Positions 27,690 through 36,254 of a stretch of 64,000 nucleotides of DNA are shown piece after piece. This DNA comes from Variovorax sp. UMC13 (GTDB taxonomy: Bacteria > Pseudomonadota > Gammaproteobacteria > Burkholderiales > Burkholderiaceae_C): NCBI RefSeq assembly GCF_014170375.1, contig NZ_LZZW01000002.1, positions 1 to 64,000 on the forward strand, written 5' to 3'. How positions within the stretch are numbered: position 1 is the stretch's first letter; every line of letters begins with the position of its first letter. The position numbers and the translations under genes were made by a program. The notes under the pieces were generated by a model, which was not told the DNA's origin, did not search any database, and saw nothing but the letters and a program-made list of their open reading frames with translations.

Positions 27690-28568
27690 ATGATCCAGTC
27701 GAGCCTCGCGGACCGGAACCTGCACTGGATATTTCCGCTCCCCGCCATTGTTTTCGTTGCCATGCTGATGGTCTTTCCCGTGCTCTACACGGGCTACCTG
27801 AGCTTCACGAACTGGAACCTCACCTCGGGCATGCCGGCCTCCTTCGTCGGCACCGACAGCTATGTGCGGGTGCTCACCGAGCCCCGTTTCCTGCACGCCA
27901 TCGGCCGGACCGTGGCCTTCACGGTGCTGGCGGTCGGCATCGAGGGCGTGCTCGGCGTCGCCGCGGCGCTGATCCTCAACCGTGCCTTCTTGGGCAAGGA
28001 CCTGGCGAAGCTGCTGTTGCTGCTGCCGCTGGTGGCCACGCCGGTGGCGATCGGCATCGTGTTCAACCTGTTCTACGACCCGACCATCGGCCTGGTGAAC
28101 TACCTGCTGCAGGCCGTGGGCCTGCCGACCGGGCTCTGGGTCTCGCACGAGAACACGGTGCTGATCTCGCTGGTGCTGGTCGATGTCTGGCAGTGGACGC
28201 CGATGATCACGCTGATCGTGCTCGCAGGCCTGGCCTCGCTGTCGGACGAGCCCGTCGAGGCGGCGCGCATCGACGGCGCGAGCGAATGGCAGATCATCCG
28301 CTGGGTGACGATCCCGATGGTGATGCCGGTGATCCTCACGGCGCTGATCCTGCGGCTGGTCGATGCGCTCAAGACCTTCGACATCATCTTCGCCATGACC
28401 GGCGGCGGGCCGGGCTATGCGTCGGAAACGCTCAACATCATGGGATTCAAGTACAGCTTCGAGTATTTCCGGATGGGCCAGTCGGCGGTCATTCTGGTGG
28501 TGCTGTTCCTGGTGGTGTTCGCCTGCAGCCTGGGCATCGTGAAGCTGCGCGGACGTTCCGATGTCTGA
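27690..28568 (+). CDS. Sugar ABC transporter permease, MalF type
   Basis: A 292-residue inner-membrane permease with about six helices, the first near residues 10-32 (HWIFPLPAIVFVAMLMVFPV). The EAA loop is EAARIDGASEWQIIRWVTIP, matching the CUT1 consensus EAAxxDGAxxxQxFxxIxxP. MalF-like family without the extra periplasmic domain of E. coli MalF. It pairs with the MalG-type permease 18 bases downstream. The ATG at 27690 is chosen as the family start. Confidence 0.9.
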   Translation: MIQSSLADRNLHWIFPLPAIVFVAMLMVFPVLYTGYLSFTNWNLTSGMPASFVGTDSYVRVLTEPRFLHAIGRTVAFTVLAVGIEGVLGVAAALILNRAFLGKDLAKLLLLLPLVATPVAIGIVFNLFYDPTIGLVNYLLQAVGLPTGLWVSHENTVLISLVLVDVWQWTPMITLIVLAGLASLSDEPVEAARIDGASEWQIIRWVTIPMVMPVILTALILRLVDALKTFDIIFAMTGGGPGYASETLNIMGFKYSFEYFRMGQSAVILVVLFLVVFACSLGIVKLRGRSDV

Positions 28569-28586
28569 GCGCGAGGGGACCAAGAA

Positions 28587-29408
28587 ATGAAGAACAACAA
28601 GAAACGTCTGTCGACAGCGGTGTTCTATGGCGTGGTCATCGTCATGGCGCTGGTGGTGCTGTTTCCCTTCCTCTGGATGCTGGCCTCGTCGTTCAAGACG
28701 CAGCTCGATGTGGTCGCCTGGCCCCCCAAGCTGTTCTTCACGCCGACCCTGCAGAACTACCGGAAGGTCTTCGGCGAGCAGGATTTCCTGCAGTACTTCC
28801 TCAACTCGACGGTCGTGGCCACGCTGGCGGTCGGGCTGTCGCTGGCGCTGGGCCTGCCCGCGGCCTACTCGATCTCGCGCTTCGCGCAGCGCCGCCTGGG
28901 CATGTTCATCCTGCTGGCGCGGCTGATGCCGGGCATCTCCTTCCTGATGCCCTGGTACATCGTGTTCTCGCGGCTCAACCTCATGGACAGCTACACGGCG
29001 CTGGTGCTGAGCCACATGCTGATCGCGCTGCCGATCGTGGTCTGGATCATGTCGAGCTACTTCGACACCATCCCGCGCGACATGGAGGAGTCGGCCATGG
29101 TCGACGGCGCGACGCGGCAGTACGCGTTCTTCAAGATCATCCTGCCGCTCTCGGGGCCGGGCATCATCACGGCCACGACGCTGTCCTTCATCTTTTCCTG
29201 GAACAACTTCATGTTCTCGCAGGTGCTCAGCATGGAGAAGACCAAGACGCTGCCGATCGCGGTCTACAACTTCCTGTCCTACGCCGAGACCGACTGGGGC
29301 GGCGTGATGGCCGCGGCGGTCGCGATCATGGCGCCGGCGCTGATCCTGACCATGTTCTTCCAGCGCTACGTCGTTAAGGGCCTAACCATGGGCGCGGTCA
29401 AGGGATGA
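28587..29408 (+). CDS. Sugar ABC transporter permease, MalG type
   Basis: A 273-residue inner-membrane permease with about six helices. The N-terminal LWMLASSFKTQ block and the EAA loop EESAMVDGATRQYAFFKIIL are typical of MalG-like CUT1 proteins. It completes the importer encoded at 25113-29408. A GAGGGGACC site precedes the ATG by about 8 bases. The stop overlaps the start of the FGGY kinase gene (ATGA), tying uptake and phosphorylation in one transcript. Confidence 0.9.
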   Translation: MKNNKKRLSTAVFYGVVIVMALVVLFPFLWMLASSFKTQLDVVAWPPKLFFTPTLQNYRKVFGEQDFLQYFLNSTVVATLAVGLSLALGLPAAYSISRFAQRRLGMFILLARLMPGISFLMPWYIVFSRLNLMDSYTALVLSHMLIALPIVVWIMSSYFDTIPRDMEESAMVDGATRQYAFFKIILPLSGPGIITATTLSFIFSWNNFMFSQVLSMEKTKTLPIAVYNFLSYAETDWGGVMAAAVAIMAPALILTMFFQRYVVKGLTMGAVKG

Positions 29409-30895
29409 GCGCGCTGCCGGTGGCCACGGCCTTCAGCGTGCTGGCGATCGACATCGGCACGTCGTCGGTGCGCGCGGCGCTGTTCGATCCGCAGGGCCAT
29501 CCGTTGGGCGCTGGCGCCCAGCGCACGCATCGGCTCGAGACCGGGCAGGACGGCAGGGCAGAACTAGATGCGCGTGCGCTGCTGGACAACATCGGACAGG
29601 CGATCGACGAGGCGCTGCAGACGGCGGATCCTGGGATCCCGATCCGCGCCGTCGGCCTGAGCAGCTTCTGGCACAGCCTGGTCGGGCTCGATGCGCAGAT
29701 GCAGCCGGTCACGCCGGTGCTGACCTGGGCCGACCGGCGCGCACAGGCGGTAGCCGCGGCGCGCCGCGCCGATCCCGACGCGGCGGCGCTGCATGCCCGC
29801 ACGGGCTGCCCGGCCCATTCGAGCTACTGGAGCGCGAAGCTTCCCTGGCTGCGCACCACGGACGCCGAAGCCTGGCAGGCGGCATGCCGCTGGGCCTCGG
29901 CCTGCGACCTGCTCATGCACACGCTGTTCGGCGGCGACCTCCGGACCTCGACCTCGATGGCGTCGGGCACTGGCCTTTTCGACCTGCACGATCAACGATG
30001 GAGCGCGCCGGCCCTGTCGCGCGCCGGGCTGGCGAGCACCGCCTTGCCGATGGTCGACGACCGGCCCCGCGAGGGCCTGGTCGAAGCCTACGCGCGGCGC
30101 TGGCCGCAGCTCGCGTCGATTCCCTGGTTCCCCGCGGTGGGCGATGGCGCCTGCTCCAACGTCGGCGTCGGCAGCACCGACCCGGACTCGATGGTGCTGA
30201 TGCTGGGCACCAGCGGTTCGATGCGCGTGATGTGGAACGCAGGCGACGACCGGGCGCTGTCCGACGCCAGCCTCTGGTGCTACCGGGTTGATGCGCACCG
30301 GCTGGTGGGCGGCATGGCGCTGTCGGAAGGCGGCGCCTCGGCCGCCTGGGCACGGGAGACCCTCGCGGGTGGCACGGGCGCCGATCTGGAGGTGGAGATC
30401 GCGCGCATGCGGCCCGATGCGCACGGCCTCACCGTGTTGCCCTTCGTGCTCGGCGCGCGCAGCCCCGACTGGGTCGACGGCCGGACCGCCTGCATCGCCG
30501 GCATCACGGCCGCCACCACCTCGGCGCAGATATACCGCGCGGTGCTGGAAAGCGTGGGGCTTCGTTTCGCCTTCCTCAAGCAGCGGCTCGAGCGCTCGTG
30601 GCCCGCCGCCCGGCGCATCGTCGTCACGGGCGGCGCCCTGTCGCGCTCCGCGGTCTGGCGGCAGATCGTCGCGGACTGCATCGGCCAGGAGATCGAGGTG
30701 TCCGACGTCGACGAGGGCTCGCTGCGCGGTGCCGCGCTGCTCACGCTCGAGCGCATCGGCCAGGGCGCGCTGGCCTCGTATGCCCATGGACGACGTAACG
30801 CCGCGGCCTTCGACGCCGATGCGCACGCGGTTTACCGACAGGCCATGCAACGGCAGGCCGTGTTGGACGCATTGCTGCGCGAGGGTACTTTCTAG
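29405..30895 (+). CDS. FGGY-family carbohydrate kinase (gluconokinase/xylulokinase-like)
   Basis: A 496-residue two-domain sugar kinase. The phosphate-1 motif is VLAIDIGTSSVRAALFD near residues 12-28; SSFWHSLVGLD and LTWADRRA mark the substrate pocket; LMLGTSGSMRVM near 263 and VVTGGALSRSAVWRQI near 407 are the phosphate-2 and adenosine motifs of the actin-like fold. FGGY enzymes phosphorylate gluconate, xylulose, ribulose, glycerol and many polyols. It closes the operon, so it should phosphorylate the imported sugar before the 6-phosphogluconate dehydrogenase-like and PHI-like enzymes act. Of the known subfamilies it looks closest to gluconokinase. Confidence 0.88.
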   Translation: MSALPVATAFSVLAIDIGTSSVRAALFDPQGHPLGAGAQRTHRLETGQDGRAELDARALLDNIGQAIDEALQTADPGIPIRAVGLSSFWHSLVGLDAQMQPVTPVLTWADRRAQAVAAARRADPDAAALHARTGCPAHSSYWSAKLPWLRTTDAEAWQAACRWASACDLLMHTLFGGDLRTSTSMASGTGLFDLHDQRWSAPALSRAGLASTALPMVDDRPREGLVEAYARRWPQLASIPWFPAVGDGACSNVGVGSTDPDSMVLMLGTSGSMRVMWNAGDDRALSDASLWCYRVDAHRLVGGMALSEGGASAAWARETLAGGTGADLEVEIARMRPDAHGLTVLPFVLGARSPDWVDGRTACIAGITAATTSAQIYRAVLESVGLRFAFLKQRLERSWPAARRIVVTGGALSRSAVWRQIVADCIGQEIEVSDVDEGSLRGAALLTLERIGQGALASYAHGRRNAAAFDADAHAVYRQAMQRQAVLDALLREGTF

Positions 30896-30970
30896 AGGGG
30901 TCGCCGGGCCATGGGGCCTCTGGATAGGGTCTTTATCCAGTGTACCGGGCAGGGTGCTCGGAAGGCGATT

Positions 30971-31001
30971 TCGACAGCACCGCTGCGGCTCCGGCTACAC
31001 T
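30971..31001 (+). promoter_or_regulatory. Possible promoter of the HU gene
   Basis: TCGACA (30971-30976) and TACACT (30996-31001) resemble -35 and -10 boxes with a long 19-base spacer, 73 bases before the HU start. A small hairpin (CTGGATA/TATCCAG, 30920-30940) lies upstream. Confidence 0.35.
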
Positions 31002-31074
31002 CCGCGCCGCATTGCAGCCGTATCAGGCCTTGCGGCCGTTGAAAGAAACGGCCAATTCATCTTAGGAAAATTCA

Positions 31075-31596
31075 GTGAACCGTATCGAACTCGTCGAGAA
31101 AATCGCCACCGCCCACAACACCAGCAAGGCCGAAGCGGCCCGTATCCTGGAGACCATCACCGGCGCCATCGTCGCCGCGGTCAAGAAGGGCGACCCGGTC
31201 CAGATCGTTGGCTTCGGCACCTTCAAGCAAGTCGCACGCGCTGCACGTTCGGGCTTCAACCCGCAAGCCGGCACGAAGATCAAGATCGCCGCACAAAAGG
31301 TGCCGAAGTTCGTTCCGGGCGCTGCCTTCAAGGCCGCCATCGACCCCAAGGCCGCCAAGCGCAAGGCCGACAAGGTCGCTGCCGTGAAGCCGGCTGCTGC
31401 ACCCAAGAAGGCTGCCGTGGCTGCCAAGCCTGCTGCGAAGCCGGCCGCCAAGCCCGCTGCCGCACCCGTGGCCAAGAAGGCTGCTGCCGCTCCGGCCAAG
31501 GCGCCCGTGAAGGCTGCCGCACCCGCCAAGGCGCCGGCCAAGGCCGCTGCGGCTCCCGCCAAGGCACCGGCCAAGAAGGCTGCCGCCAAGAAGTAA
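31075..31596 (+). CDS. HU-family DNA-binding protein with Ala/Lys/Pro-rich tail
   Basis: A 173-residue nucleoid protein in two parts. Residues 1 to about 92 are a complete HU/IHF domain (ELVEKIATAHNTSKAEAARI, then VGFGTFKQVARAARSGFNPQ). From about 93 to the end is a low-complexity histone H1-like tail of PAKKA/KAPAKA-type repeats, strongly basic, expected to bind DNA nonspecifically and tune compaction. Similar long-tailed HU proteins occur in Burkholderiales and actinobacteria. Start is GTG at 31075 with AGGA at 31064-31067. The gene is monocistronic with its own terminator at 31620. The repetitive tail is likely to vary in length between strains. Confidence 0.92.
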   Translation: MNRIELVEKIATAHNTSKAEAARILETITGAIVAAVKKGDPVQIVGFGTFKQVARAARSGFNPQAGTKIKIAAQKVPKFVPGAAFKAAIDPKAAKRKADKVAAVKPAAAPKKAAVAAKPAAKPAAKPAAAPVAKKAAAAPAKAPVKAAAPAKAPAKAAAAPAKAPAKKAAAKK

Positions 31597-31619
31597 TTGC
31601 TGTTCGCAGCATGATGACG

Positions 31620-31640
31620 ACGGCCCTTCGGGGCCGTTTT
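31620..31640 (+). terminator. Rho-independent terminator of the HU gene
   Basis: A 7-base-pair stem ACGGCCC/GGGCCGT closed by a TTCG tetraloop and followed by TTTT, 24 bases after the HU stop codon. Confidence 0.9.
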
Positions 31641-31714
31641 CTTTGGGCCCGCCGATCGTGGTGTGAAGCCCGCGCGGTTGCCAGCCGAGGTGCAATGCCC
31701 GGATAATCGAGCCA

Positions 31715-31893
31715 TCCAGGAGAAGCGACGGGCCGCGAGGTTCGTTCTACCGAAGGCGCAACCCCGAAACGCTCAGGTCCCGTACTGGATTCATCATCAA
31801 ACTGGAGAGTGCTGCCGGCGTCATGCCGAGCCGCCGCCGAAGGTGCAAACCGCGTCGCAGGACGCGGTGAATCTCTCAGGCAAAAGGACAGTG
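31715..31893 (+). ncRNA. Tandem glycine riboswitch (two aptamers)
   Basis: Two consecutive glycine aptamers are readable. Aptamer 1 (about 31716-31787) has AGGAGAAGCG, the core CCGAAGGCGCAA and CGCTCAGGTCCCGTAC. Aptamer 2 (about 31801-31892) has GGAGAGTGC, CCGAAGGTGCAAACC and ATCTCTCAGGCAAAAGGACAG. These are hallmark conserved stretches of the glycine riboswitch, in correct order with a short linker between the aptamers. It precedes a flavin amino-acid oxidase-like gene rather than the gcv operon, and is followed at once by a terminator hairpin. By analogy with known examples, glycine binding should favour readthrough. Confidence 0.93.
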
Positions 31894-31894
31894 G

Positions 31895-31933
31895 GGCCGA
31901 CGACCAATCCTGGTCGCCGGCCCTTTTTCTTTT
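31895..31933 (+). terminator. Expression-platform terminator of the glycine riboswitch
   Basis: GGCCGACGACCA (31895-31906) pairs with TGGTCGCCGGCC (31911-31922) around an ATCC loop, with one A-C mismatch, followed by CTTTTTCTTTT. It directly follows the second aptamer and lies before the coding start, the arrangement of a transcription-attenuating platform. Confidence 0.85.
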
Positions 31934-31956
31934 GCGTTTTCGAACTGGAGATGATG

Positions 31957-33273
31957 ATGAAAGTGATCGTGATGGGTGCCGGCGTGATCGGCGTCGCCAC
32001 CGCCTGGTACCTGCGGCAGGCCGGCCATGAAGTGACCGTGCTGGAGCGCAATGCCGGCGCGGCGCGCGAGACCAGCTTCGGCAACGGCGGCCAGATCTCG
32101 GTGAGCCATGCCGAGCCCTGGGCCAATCCTTCGGCACCGTTCAAGCTGCTGAAATGGCTGGGCCGGGAAGATGCGCCGCTGCTGTTCCGGCTGCGCGCCG
32201 ACCCCGCGCAATGGCTGTGGGGCCTCAAGTTCCTGGGCGAATGCGGGGCGAAGCGCTCGACCCGCAACATGGTGCAGCTGCTCAACCTGGGCACCTACAG
32301 CCGCGACAGCCTGCAGCAGTTGCGCCGCGACACCGGCATCGAATACGACCACCTGACGAAGGGCATCCTGCACTTCTATACCAGCCAGAAGGAGTTCGAC
32401 CTGGCGCTCGAACCCGCGCGCATCATGCGCGAGCTGGGCTGCGAGCGGCAGGTGATCGATGCCGACGAGGTGGTGCGCATCGACCCGGCCATGGCCGCGA
32501 TCCGCCCGCGGCTGGCCGGCGCCACCTACACCAGCGCCGACGAATCGGGCGACGTGCACAAGTTCACCACCGGCCTGGCGCAGAAGGCGGCGGAGCAGGG
32601 CGTGCAGTTCCGCTATGGCGTGCGCATCCAGCGGCTGCGCACCGAGGGCGGCGCGATGCGCGGCGTGGAGATCGCGAGCGAGAGCGGCATGTACGAGGTG
32701 GTGCAGGGCGATGCCTACGTGCTCGCGCTGGGCAGCTTCAGTGCGCAGCTCGCGCGCGGCGCGGGCGTGCCGCTCGACATCTACCCGGCCAAGGGCTACT
32801 CGGCGACGCTGCCCATCCTCGATGCCGCCAAGGCGCCCAGCGTGAGCCTGACCGACGACGAGCACAAGCTGGTCTTCTCGCGCTTCGGCGACCGGCTGCG
32901 CATCGCGGGCACGGCCGAGCTCAACGGCTACGACCTGTCGCTGAATCCGGTGCGCTGCGAGGCCATCGTGCGCCGCACGCTCGAGATCTTCCCGGGCGTG
33001 AGCCGGCCCGAGCTCGCAAGCTACTGGGCCGGGCTGCGCCCCGCGACGCCGGGCAACGTGCCCTACATCGGCCGCAGCAAGGTGGAGGGCCTGTTCCTCA
33101 ACACCGGCCACGGCACGCTGGGCTGGACGCACGGCTGCGGCTCGGGCCGCGCGCTGGCCGAGCTGATGTCGGGCCGGCGGCCCGAGGTCGATTTCGCCTT
33201 CTGCGGGCCGACCCCGGCGCGCTCCGTCGTGGCGCCCGTGCTGGCGCCGCAGCGGCGCGGCGGCGCGGCCTGA
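31957..33273 (+). CDS. dadA: DadA-type D-amino acid dehydrogenase / glycine-responsive FAD oxidoreductase
   Basis: A 438-residue flavoprotein close to D-amino acid dehydrogenase small subunit. FAD motif VMGAGVIGVATAWYLRQAGH at residues 5-24; SFGNGGQISVSHAEPWANP; GLRPATPGNVPYIG and GHGTLGWTHGCGSG at the C-terminus. Expected reaction: oxidation of D-alanine, glycine or other D-amino acids to the imino acid with electrons to quinone. Three in-frame ATGs lie in a row at 31951-31959; the third is used because GGAG at 31947-31950 is then 6 bases upstream. Control by the glycine riboswitch suggests glycine is a substrate or a precursor signal. No D-alanine racemase gene is adjacent. Confidence 0.88.
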   Translation: MKVIVMGAGVIGVATAWYLRQAGHEVTVLERNAGAARETSFGNGGQISVSHAEPWANPSAPFKLLKWLGREDAPLLFRLRADPAQWLWGLKFLGECGAKRSTRNMVQLLNLGTYSRDSLQQLRRDTGIEYDHLTKGILHFYTSQKEFDLALEPARIMRELGCERQVIDADEVVRIDPAMAAIRPRLAGATYTSADESGDVHKFTTGLAQKAAEQGVQFRYGVRIQRLRTEGGAMRGVEIASESGMYEVVQGDAYVLALGSFSAQLARGAGVPLDIYPAKGYSATLPILDAAKAPSVSLTDDEHKLVFSRFGDRLRIAGTAELNGYDLSLNPVRCEAIVRRTLEIFPGVSRPELASYWAGLRPATPGNVPYIGRSKVEGLFLNTGHGTLGWTHGCGSGRALAELMSGRRPEVDFAFCGPTPARSVVAPVLAPQRRGGAA

Positions 33274-33416
33274 GCCATCTCGGCGCGAGATGCGCGCTTC
33301 GCCCATCGGCATGAATTTTCCGCGTTAACCCGCTGCGGCCACGAGGGCGGCGCGCGCGACCATTCGCGCATCGCCGGGCGTGAGAACATGCCCGGTTGCC
33401 ACCCGGGACCTTCTCC

Positions 33417-34754
33417 ATGAACACCTCTGCCATGCCGCGCCCCGCCTCGGGCGCCGGCACCTCCCTCGCCGCCGAAGCGGTCTACCGAAAAGTCAGCTGG
33501 CGGCTGATCCCGCTGCTCTTCGTCTGCTACATCGTCGCCTACCTGGACCGCGTCAACGTCGGCTTCGCCAAGCTGCAGATGCAGGACGCGCTGCAGTTCA
33601 GCGAGGCCGTCTACGGCCTGGGCGCGGGCATCTTCTTCGTCGGCTACTTCCTGTTCGAGGTGCCGAGCAACGTGATCCTGCACAAGGTCGGCGCCAAGCG
33701 CTGGATCGCGCGGATCATGGTGACCTGGGGCCTGCTGTCGGCCGGCACGATGTTCGTGACCACGCCGATGTCCTTCTACCTGGTCCGCTTCTTCCTGGGC
33801 GCGGCCGAAGCCGGCTTCTTCCCCGGCATCATCCTGTACCTCACCTACTGGTACCCGGCCGCGCGCCGCGGCAAGGCGACCTCGCTGTTCCTCGCCGCCA
33901 TCCCCTTCGCCGGCATCCTGGGCGGCCCGTTCTCGGGCTGGATCCTGCAGAGCATGGCCGGCGTCAACGGCTGGCAGGGCTGGCAGTGGCTGTTCCTGCT
34001 GCAGGGCCTGCCGACGGTGGCGATGGGCTTCCTGGTCTGGCGCTACCTCGACGACCGCGTGAAGGACGCACGCTGGCTCGAACCGGCCGAGCGCGAGCTG
34101 ATCGCGCGCGACATCGCGGCCGACGGCAGCGGCAAGTCCGAGGCCAAGGTGCTCAGCGTGCTGACCAACGGCCGCGTGTGGCTGCTGGCGCTGGTGTACT
34201 TCACCTTCACCGCCGGGCTCTACGGCATCTCCTTCTGGCTGCCCAGCATCATCAAGTCGATCGGCGTGAAGGGCGCGCTCGACATCGGCCTCTTGAGCGC
34301 GATCCCCTGGTCCTTCGGCGTGCTCGCGATGTACCTGGTGGCGCGCAGCGCCGACCGCCGGCTCGAGCACCGCTGGCACTCGGCCGTCGCCGCGGTGGTC
34401 GGTGCGCTGGGCCTGGTGCTGAGCGTGGCCATGCACGGCAACGCGGTCTGGGCCATGGTCGGCCTGACCATCGCGACCATGGGCATCATGGCCACGCTGC
34501 CGGTGTTCTGGGGTCTGCCGACCAGCTTCCTGGGCGGCGCGGCCGCGGCGGCCGGCATCGCCTTCATCAACTCCTTCGGCAACCTCTCGGGCTTTGCCGC
34601 GCCCTTCCTGATCGGCGTGATCAAGGACATCACGAAGAGCACCGACTCGGGCCTGCACATGCTGGCCGGCCTGCTGGTGCTCGGCGCCGTGCTGGTGCTC
34701 GTGCTGGCCAAGCCCGCGGCGGCCGCTGAACGACGGACCGCCTCCATTTCTTGA
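33417..34754 (+). CDS. MFS transporter, anion:cation symporter (ACS) family
   Basis: A 445-residue inner-membrane transporter with about 12 helices in two halves. The signature of the ACS family of organic-anion permeases (tartrate, hydroxyphenylacetate, hexuronate types) is seen in YIVAYLDRVNVGFAKLQM near 37-54 and in GAAEAGFFPGIILYLTYWYP near 127. The central loop is about residues 200-245. Likely substrate is a carboxylate taken up with protons. The next gene, 10 bases on, encodes a D-2-hydroxyacid dehydrogenase, so a hydroxy acid is a sensible cargo (inference). Start at 33417 rather than the upstream ATG at 33396, as the latter adds nonconserved residues. Confidence 0.88.
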   Translation: MNTSAMPRPASGAGTSLAAEAVYRKVSWRLIPLLFVCYIVAYLDRVNVGFAKLQMQDALQFSEAVYGLGAGIFFVGYFLFEVPSNVILHKVGAKRWIARIMVTWGLLSAGTMFVTTPMSFYLVRFFLGAAEAGFFPGIILYLTYWYPAARRGKATSLFLAAIPFAGILGGPFSGWILQSMAGVNGWQGWQWLFLLQGLPTVAMGFLVWRYLDDRVKDARWLEPAERELIARDIAADGSGKSEAKVLSVLTNGRVWLLALVYFTFTAGLYGISFWLPSIIKSIGVKGALDIGLLSAIPWSFGVLAMYLVARSADRRLEHRWHSAVAAVVGALGLVLSVAMHGNAVWAMVGLTIATMGIMATLPVFWGLPTSFLGGAAAAAGIAFINSFGNLSGFAAPFLIGVIKDITKSTDSGLHMLAGLLVLGAVLVLVLAKPAAAAERRTASIS

Positions 34755-34764
34755 CAGGAATCCC

Positions 34765-36204
34765 ATGTCCTCCGATGTGAACACCCCGGCGGGCGCGCCG
34801 CTGCATGCGCCGCGCCGCTCACCTTCTCCCGCGCTGATGGCGCAACTGCAGGCGCGTTTCGGCGCACGCTTCTCCACCGGCGCTTCGGTGCTGCTGCAGC
34901 ACGGCAGCGACGAGTCGGCCTACCTGCCGGTGCCGCCCGACGCGGTGGTCTATGTGCAGAGCACCGAGGAGGCCGCCTTCGTGGTGCGCGCCTGCGCGGC
35001 CGAACGGGTGCCGCTGATCGCCTTCGGCGTCGGCTCCTCGATCGAAGGCCACCTGCTGGCGGTCGAGGGCGGCGTCTGCATCGACTTCTCTCAGATGAAC
35101 CAGGTGCTCGCGATCCGCACCGAGGACCTCAACGTCACGGTGCAGGCCGGCGTCACGCGCAACCAGCTCAATGCCGCGCTGGCCGGCACCGGCTTCTTCT
35201 TCTCGGTCGACCCCGGTGCCGACGCCACGGTGGGCGGCATGGTCGCGACCGCGGCCTCGGGCACCAACACGGTCCGCTACGGCACGATGCGCGACAACGT
35301 CGTCAACCTAACGGTGGTCACGTCCGAAGGCGAGATCGTGCGCACCGCCACCCAGGCGCGCAAGAGCTCGGCCGGCTACAACCTGACCCAGCTCTTCTGC
35401 GGCTCCGAGGGCACGCTGGGCCTGATCACCGAGGCGACGGTGCGCGTGCATCCGCACCCCGAGGTGGTGGCCGCGGCGGTGGTGCATTTCCCTTCGGTGC
35501 GCGACGCGGTCGATTGCGTGATCGAAGCGATCCAGCTGGGCGTGCCGCTGGCACGCGCCGAGATGCTGGACGCGCTGACGATTCGCGCGGTCAATGCGCA
35601 CAGCCGCACCGCGCTGGGCGAGCACCCGACGCTGTTCCTCGAGTTCGGCGGCAGTCAGGCGCAGATCGACGAGCAGGCGGCCATCGTGCGCGAGCTCGCG
35701 GCCGGCCACGGCGGCGGCGAATTCCAGTGGGCCACGCGGCAGGAAGAGCGCTCGCGGCTCTGGACGCCGCGCCACCATGCGTATTTCGCCTCGCTGCAAC
35801 TGCGCCCGGGCAGCCGCAGCATGACCACCGACGCCTGCGTGCCGCTGTCGGCGCTGGCGTCCTGCATCGGCGAGACGCAGGAAGACATCGGCGCGCACGG
35901 CCTGCTGGCGCCGGTGTTCGGCCATGTGGGCGACGGCAACTTCCATTGCCTGGTGCTCTTCGATCCGCAGAAGCCCGACGAGGTCGCGGCCGCCGAGGCT
36001 TTCAGCCACCGGCTGGTGCAGCGCGCGCTGCGCCATGGCGGCACCTCGACCGGCGAACATGGCGTGGGCCTGCACAAGATGCCCTACCTGGTGGAGGAGC
36101 ACGGCGTGCACGCGGTGGCCTTGATGCGGGCCGTGAAGCATGCCTTCGATCCGCACAACATCTTCAACCCGGGCAAGGTCGTCTCCTTCCAAGTCACGGA
36201 CTGA
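34765..36204 (+). CDS. FAD-linked D-2-hydroxyacid (D-lactate/glycolate-type) dehydrogenase
   Basis: A 479-residue flavoprotein of the GlcD/Dld (VAO/PCMH) family. The FAD-binding PCMH domain (about 55-235) shows IAFGVGSSIEGH, GVTRNQLNAAL, FFSVDPGADATVGGMVATAA and GYNLTQLFCGSEGTLGLITE. The C-terminal cap domain has the metal/substrate histidines in VFGHVGDGNFHCLV and STGEHGVGLHKM. Expected reaction: oxidation of D-lactate, D-2-hydroxyglutarate or a similar acid to the 2-keto acid. An AGGAAT site precedes the ATG. It is cotranscribed with the MFS transporter. Because hglS at the other end of the window makes D-2-hydroxyglutarate, that is one possible substrate, but the link is speculative. Confidence 0.9.
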   Translation: MSSDVNTPAGAPLHAPRRSPSPALMAQLQARFGARFSTGASVLLQHGSDESAYLPVPPDAVVYVQSTEEAAFVVRACAAERVPLIAFGVGSSIEGHLLAVEGGVCIDFSQMNQVLAIRTEDLNVTVQAGVTRNQLNAALAGTGFFFSVDPGADATVGGMVATAASGTNTVRYGTMRDNVVNLTVVTSEGEIVRTATQARKSSAGYNLTQLFCGSEGTLGLITEATVRVHPHPEVVAAAVVHFPSVRDAVDCVIEAIQLGVPLARAEMLDALTIRAVNAHSRTALGEHPTLFLEFGGSQAQIDEQAAIVRELAAGHGGGEFQWATRQEERSRLWTPRHHAYFASLQLRPGSRSMTTDACVPLSALASCIGETQEDIGAHGLLAPVFGHVGDGNFHCLVLFDPQKPDEVAAAEAFSHRLVQRALRHGGTSTGEHGVGLHKMPYLVEEHGVHAVALMRAVKHAFDPHNIFNPGKVVSFQVTD

Positions 36205-36241
36205 CACCGCGCACCGCGCAGGCCCGACGACAATGGCCGCC

Positions 36242-36246
36242 GGAGG
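36242..36246 (+). promoter_or_regulatory. Ribosome-binding site deciding a TTG start
   Basis: GGAGG lies 8 bases before a TTG at 36255. No ATG or GTG at a suitable place upstream encodes a sensible LysR N-terminus, so this site fixes the unusual start codon. Confidence 0.75.
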
Positions 36247-36254
36247 CCCCCGCG

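Noticed and set aside
29405..30895. Assigning the FGGY kinase as gluconokinase with a gene symbol
   Set aside because: FGGY subfamilies cannot be told apart safely by eye, and the neighbouring enzymes allow a polyol or another sugar acid as substrate.
31351..31596. CRISPR-like short repeats in the HU gene tail
   Set aside because: The repeats are imperfect codon-level PAKKA units in frame within a coding sequence, without unique spacers.
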